Shown here one piece after another: positions 14,335 to 15,609 of a stretch of 15,609 nucleotides of DNA. How positions within the stretch are numbered: the first letter of the stretch is position 1; every line of letters begins with the position of its first letter. The notes beneath the pieces were generated by a model. The model worked only from the letters and a program-made list of their open reading frames with translations. It was not told the DNA's origin and ran no database searches. The stretch lies in the NCBI GenBank assembly GCA_002402125.1, contig NVVG01000016.1, positions 13,748 to 29,356 of the forward strand. Reading direction: 5' to 3'. This DNA is from Moraxellaceae bacterium (lineage in GTDB: Bacteria; Pseudomonadota; Gammaproteobacteria; Pseudomonadales; Ketobacteraceae). The translations under genes and the position numbers were made by a program.

Positions 14335-14376
14335 CGATTTGTTAAACTGAGAACAGTTAGCATGTCATATGTTAGA

Positions 14377-14766
14377 TCAATTTACCGATGGAGCGGTCGT
14401 TTTTGGGTGCCACTCCCACCATTCATGTTTGCCCTCTTCGGTATCTTGTTTTTTCTTGACGATATCCCAGGTGACAAAATAGTCCGGATTTTTAATATCT
14501 ATATTGTGTTCGGCATTTTTAAAGTGCCCCTCTGGCGCTACAAACCAAGCATCCAGCGACGGTGGAATATGAAAGTTTGGTGTCTTGTCTGCTTCAGCTT
14601 GCCCTTGGGCTCCATCAATAGCCATCAATTTAATGGTGATGCCTTCTTCTTCGTCTACTTTAATCACGGTGCCGGCGTATTGTGCCTGTTTAAGCACATC
14701 TCCATCGGCCGTTAAATAGGTTAAACCGATTAAACAGGTTTTATTGATCAGATCTTGCAATGTCAT
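14377..14766 (-). CDS. conserved hypothetical protein, 129 residues
   Basis: I do not recognise a named domain. The protein is soluble and acidic, without a signal peptide or membrane segment. It begins MTLQDLINKTCLIGLTYL and continues as a probable small beta-rich fold (AQYAGTVIKVDEEEGITIKL), followed by a proline- and tryptophan-containing stretch (HIPPSLDAWFVAPEG) and a Trp-rich C-terminus, VTWDIVKKKQD...HEWWEWHPK. Such conserved Trp motifs suggest a real family, not a chance frame. The ribosome site is weak (GAGAG about 10 bases before the ATG). It lies between two terminators, so it may be a single-gene unit, or be read through from the DmsC-like gene upstream. Function is unknown. Confidence 0.75.
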   Translation of the reverse strand: MTLQDLINKTCLIGLTYLTADGDVLKQAQYAGTVIKVDEEEGITIKLMAIDGAQGQAEADKTPNFHIPPSLDAWFVAPEGHFKNAEHNIDIKNPDYFVTWDIVKKKQDTEEGKHEWWEWHPKTTAPSVN

Positions 14767-14797
14767 AAACTGTTATCTCTCGAAGCCTTTCTAAAAA

Positions 14798-14856
14798 GAA
14801 CCATAAAAAAATAGCCTTACTGAGTTTCAGCAAGGCTATTTATTATTTTATGGTTC
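14798..14856 (-). terminator. strong intrinsic terminator of the DmsC-like gene, probably bidirectional
   Basis: An extended inverted repeat. The inner stem is TAGCCTT (14812-14818) with AAGGCTA (14832-14838), one mismatch, then CTGA with TCAG around a GTT loop. Outer arms GAACCAT (14798-14804) and ATGGTTC (14850-14856) also pair. On the minus strand the GC stem is followed by seven T's (14811-14805); on the plus strand by TTTATTATTTT. It starts 24 bases after the stop of the gene at 14881. Confidence 0.85.
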
Positions 14857-14880
14857 AAGAACCAAAAATCAACGCACAAA

Positions 14881-15609
14881 TTAATGTACGTTGGGTACGA
14901 CACCCACTTGCGGCATATCGGCCAGCCCCACATCACGGGCATGCTCTTCAAAACCTTTGTTTTTCCAGAAGAAGGCGCCTGGCATGGTGGTTGGTATCAC
15001 CAAAATATAAAACAGGGAGCGTCCTACCAATAAACTCAACACAATTGCTGGGGCAACTACGGCCGCCAAAGCCAAACCAATGATGGTATCGCTTAGGCCA
15101 ATGGCAACAATGGCACAGATGAACGCACTCACCGCCATCAGTACGTTACGGGCCAGATAACTTTTACCAAAGGTGGTTTGCTGCACATAGTGAGCGGCAG
15201 CGCCTTCTCCGCTTTCGGTATTCAGGTACTTAGCATGAGTGATTAGCCCCAAACCTTCGGCGAATAAACCTATCGCCGCCAGACCCGCGGTGATTTGCAA
15301 TAACGGCGAATAATCTTCGCCAGTCAACGCCAGTGTTGGCACAGCCAACACGGCCAATACAACACTGCCCAGACTAAACACGGTGCCGAAGAAACTGGTG
15401 AATACCTGGCGATGATCCCAGAAAGGACGGGCAGGAATCCGATAGCTGCGGTACATCCAATACAGGCCTACCAGACCGGTGAATATCGCAAAACCGGCGG
15501 CGCAGTGTTTTAGCGTCTCCAGCGTAGACAACAGGCTGGCGCTGCTGGCAATGGCAAAATACTCCAGCCCGAAGCTTATCATCTCGAACAAGGTAAAGGC
15601 CGCAATGCC
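14881..15609 (-). CDS. DmsC-like molybdoenzyme membrane anchor subunit, N-terminus off the window
   Basis: The frame stays open to the right edge: upstream of the first TTG (15591) it reads G-I-A-A-F-T without a stop. The true start is therefore outside and 242 residues are visible. They contain about six to seven hydrophobic helices and a family-typical pattern: WMYRSYRIPARPFWDHRQVFTSFFG after the first helices, then GRSLFYILVIPTTMPGAFFWKNKGFEEHARDVG at the C-terminus. Such anchors of the DMSO-reductase family (DmsC/NrfD-like role) hold an FeS subunit and a molybdopterin catalytic subunit on the inner membrane and pass electrons from quinol. By comparison with family length, some 80 N-terminal residues are missing. 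The partner subunits would lie upstream, beyond the right edge. Whether the complex acts on DMSO, nitrate or another acceptor cannot be told from this subunit. Confidence 0.82.
   Translation of the reverse strand, partial: GIAAFTLFEMISFGLEYFAIASSASLLSTLETLKHCAAGFAIFTGLVGLYWMYRSYRIPARPFWDHRQVFTSFFGTVFSLGSVVLAVLAVPTLALTGEDYSPLLQITAGLAAIGLFAEGLGLITHAKYLNTESGEGAAAHYVQQTTFGKSYLARNVLMAVSAFICAIVAIGLSDTIIGLALAAVVAPAIVLSLLVGRSLFYILVIPTTMPGAFFWKNKGFEEHARDVGLADMPQVGVVPNVH

Noticed and set aside
13973..14350. 125-codon plus-strand open frame across the kinase/phosphatase start
   Set aside because: Its first two thirds mirror the conserved PP2C domain. The product is Cys/Arg-rich and resembles no family.
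14362..14715. 117-codon plus-strand frame with hydrophobic stretches
   Set aside because: It is antisense to the 129-residue gene, whose Trp-rich conserved motifs are more convincing. The hydrophobicity comes from the reverse complement of acidic codons.
1..15609. CRISPR array, tRNA or rRNA gene, insertion sequence or prophage genes
   Set aside because: I saw no regularly spaced long repeats, no tRNA-like cloverleaf, no rRNA sequence, and no transposase or integrase reading frame.

Overview
The window is a chromosomal segment of a gammaproteobacterium. The evidence is the housekeeping block gmk-rpoZ-spoT-ridA with recG nearby, a bifunctional SpoT bearing the RxKD motif, and a PP2C/kinase fusion of a type I associate with pseudomonads and relatives. 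Moderate G+C and gene content would suit a marine group such as the Cellvibrionales, but I cannot fix the genus. Nearly every gene lies on the minus strand. No stretch longer than about 155 bases lacks a gene.

Left part (1-4298): an AT-rich cassette. It holds a partial ANL-superfamily adenylating enzyme running off the left edge, a complete benzoate-CoA-ligase-like enzyme, a divergent glutathione-S-transferase-like protein, and a divergently transcribed LysR regulator. It looks like a small LysR-controlled operon that activates an unknown carboxylic acid, set beside core genes. Sampled lines show the contrast: 19/60 G+C at 2821-2880 against 32/60 at 4621-4680.

Middle part (4321-9134): recG (minus) and a YeeZ-like atypical SDR (plus) are divergent. 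A plus-strand protein follows, combining a Cys/His knuckle, pentapeptide repeats and a K+ channel pore. It ends exactly where a small minus-strand protein ends. ridA comes next. The trmH gene usually found between spoT and recG in enterobacteria is absent.

Right part (9152-15609): spoT, rpoZ and gmk on the minus strand give ppGpp metabolism, RNA polymerase omega and guanylate kinase, so GTP/GDP supply, ppGpp and polymerase sit together. The DNA between them is unusually structured. There are two perfect stem-loops between rpoZ and spoT, and a promoter, a 20-bp near-palindrome and four 12-nt-spaced repeats between gmk and rpoZ. Upstream lie a tail-anchored PP2C phosphatase/kinase fusion, an uncharacterised 129-residue protein and, beyond a strong terminator, a DmsC-like membrane anchor subunit whose N-terminus is off the right edge. 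That group resembles nitrate-assimilation or molybdoenzyme neighbourhoods, but the catalytic genes would lie outside the window.

I did not find a clear-cut new system. The best candidates for one are the AT-rich ligase/GST cassette, the knuckle-pentapeptide-channel protein, and the structured rpoZ-spoT leader.
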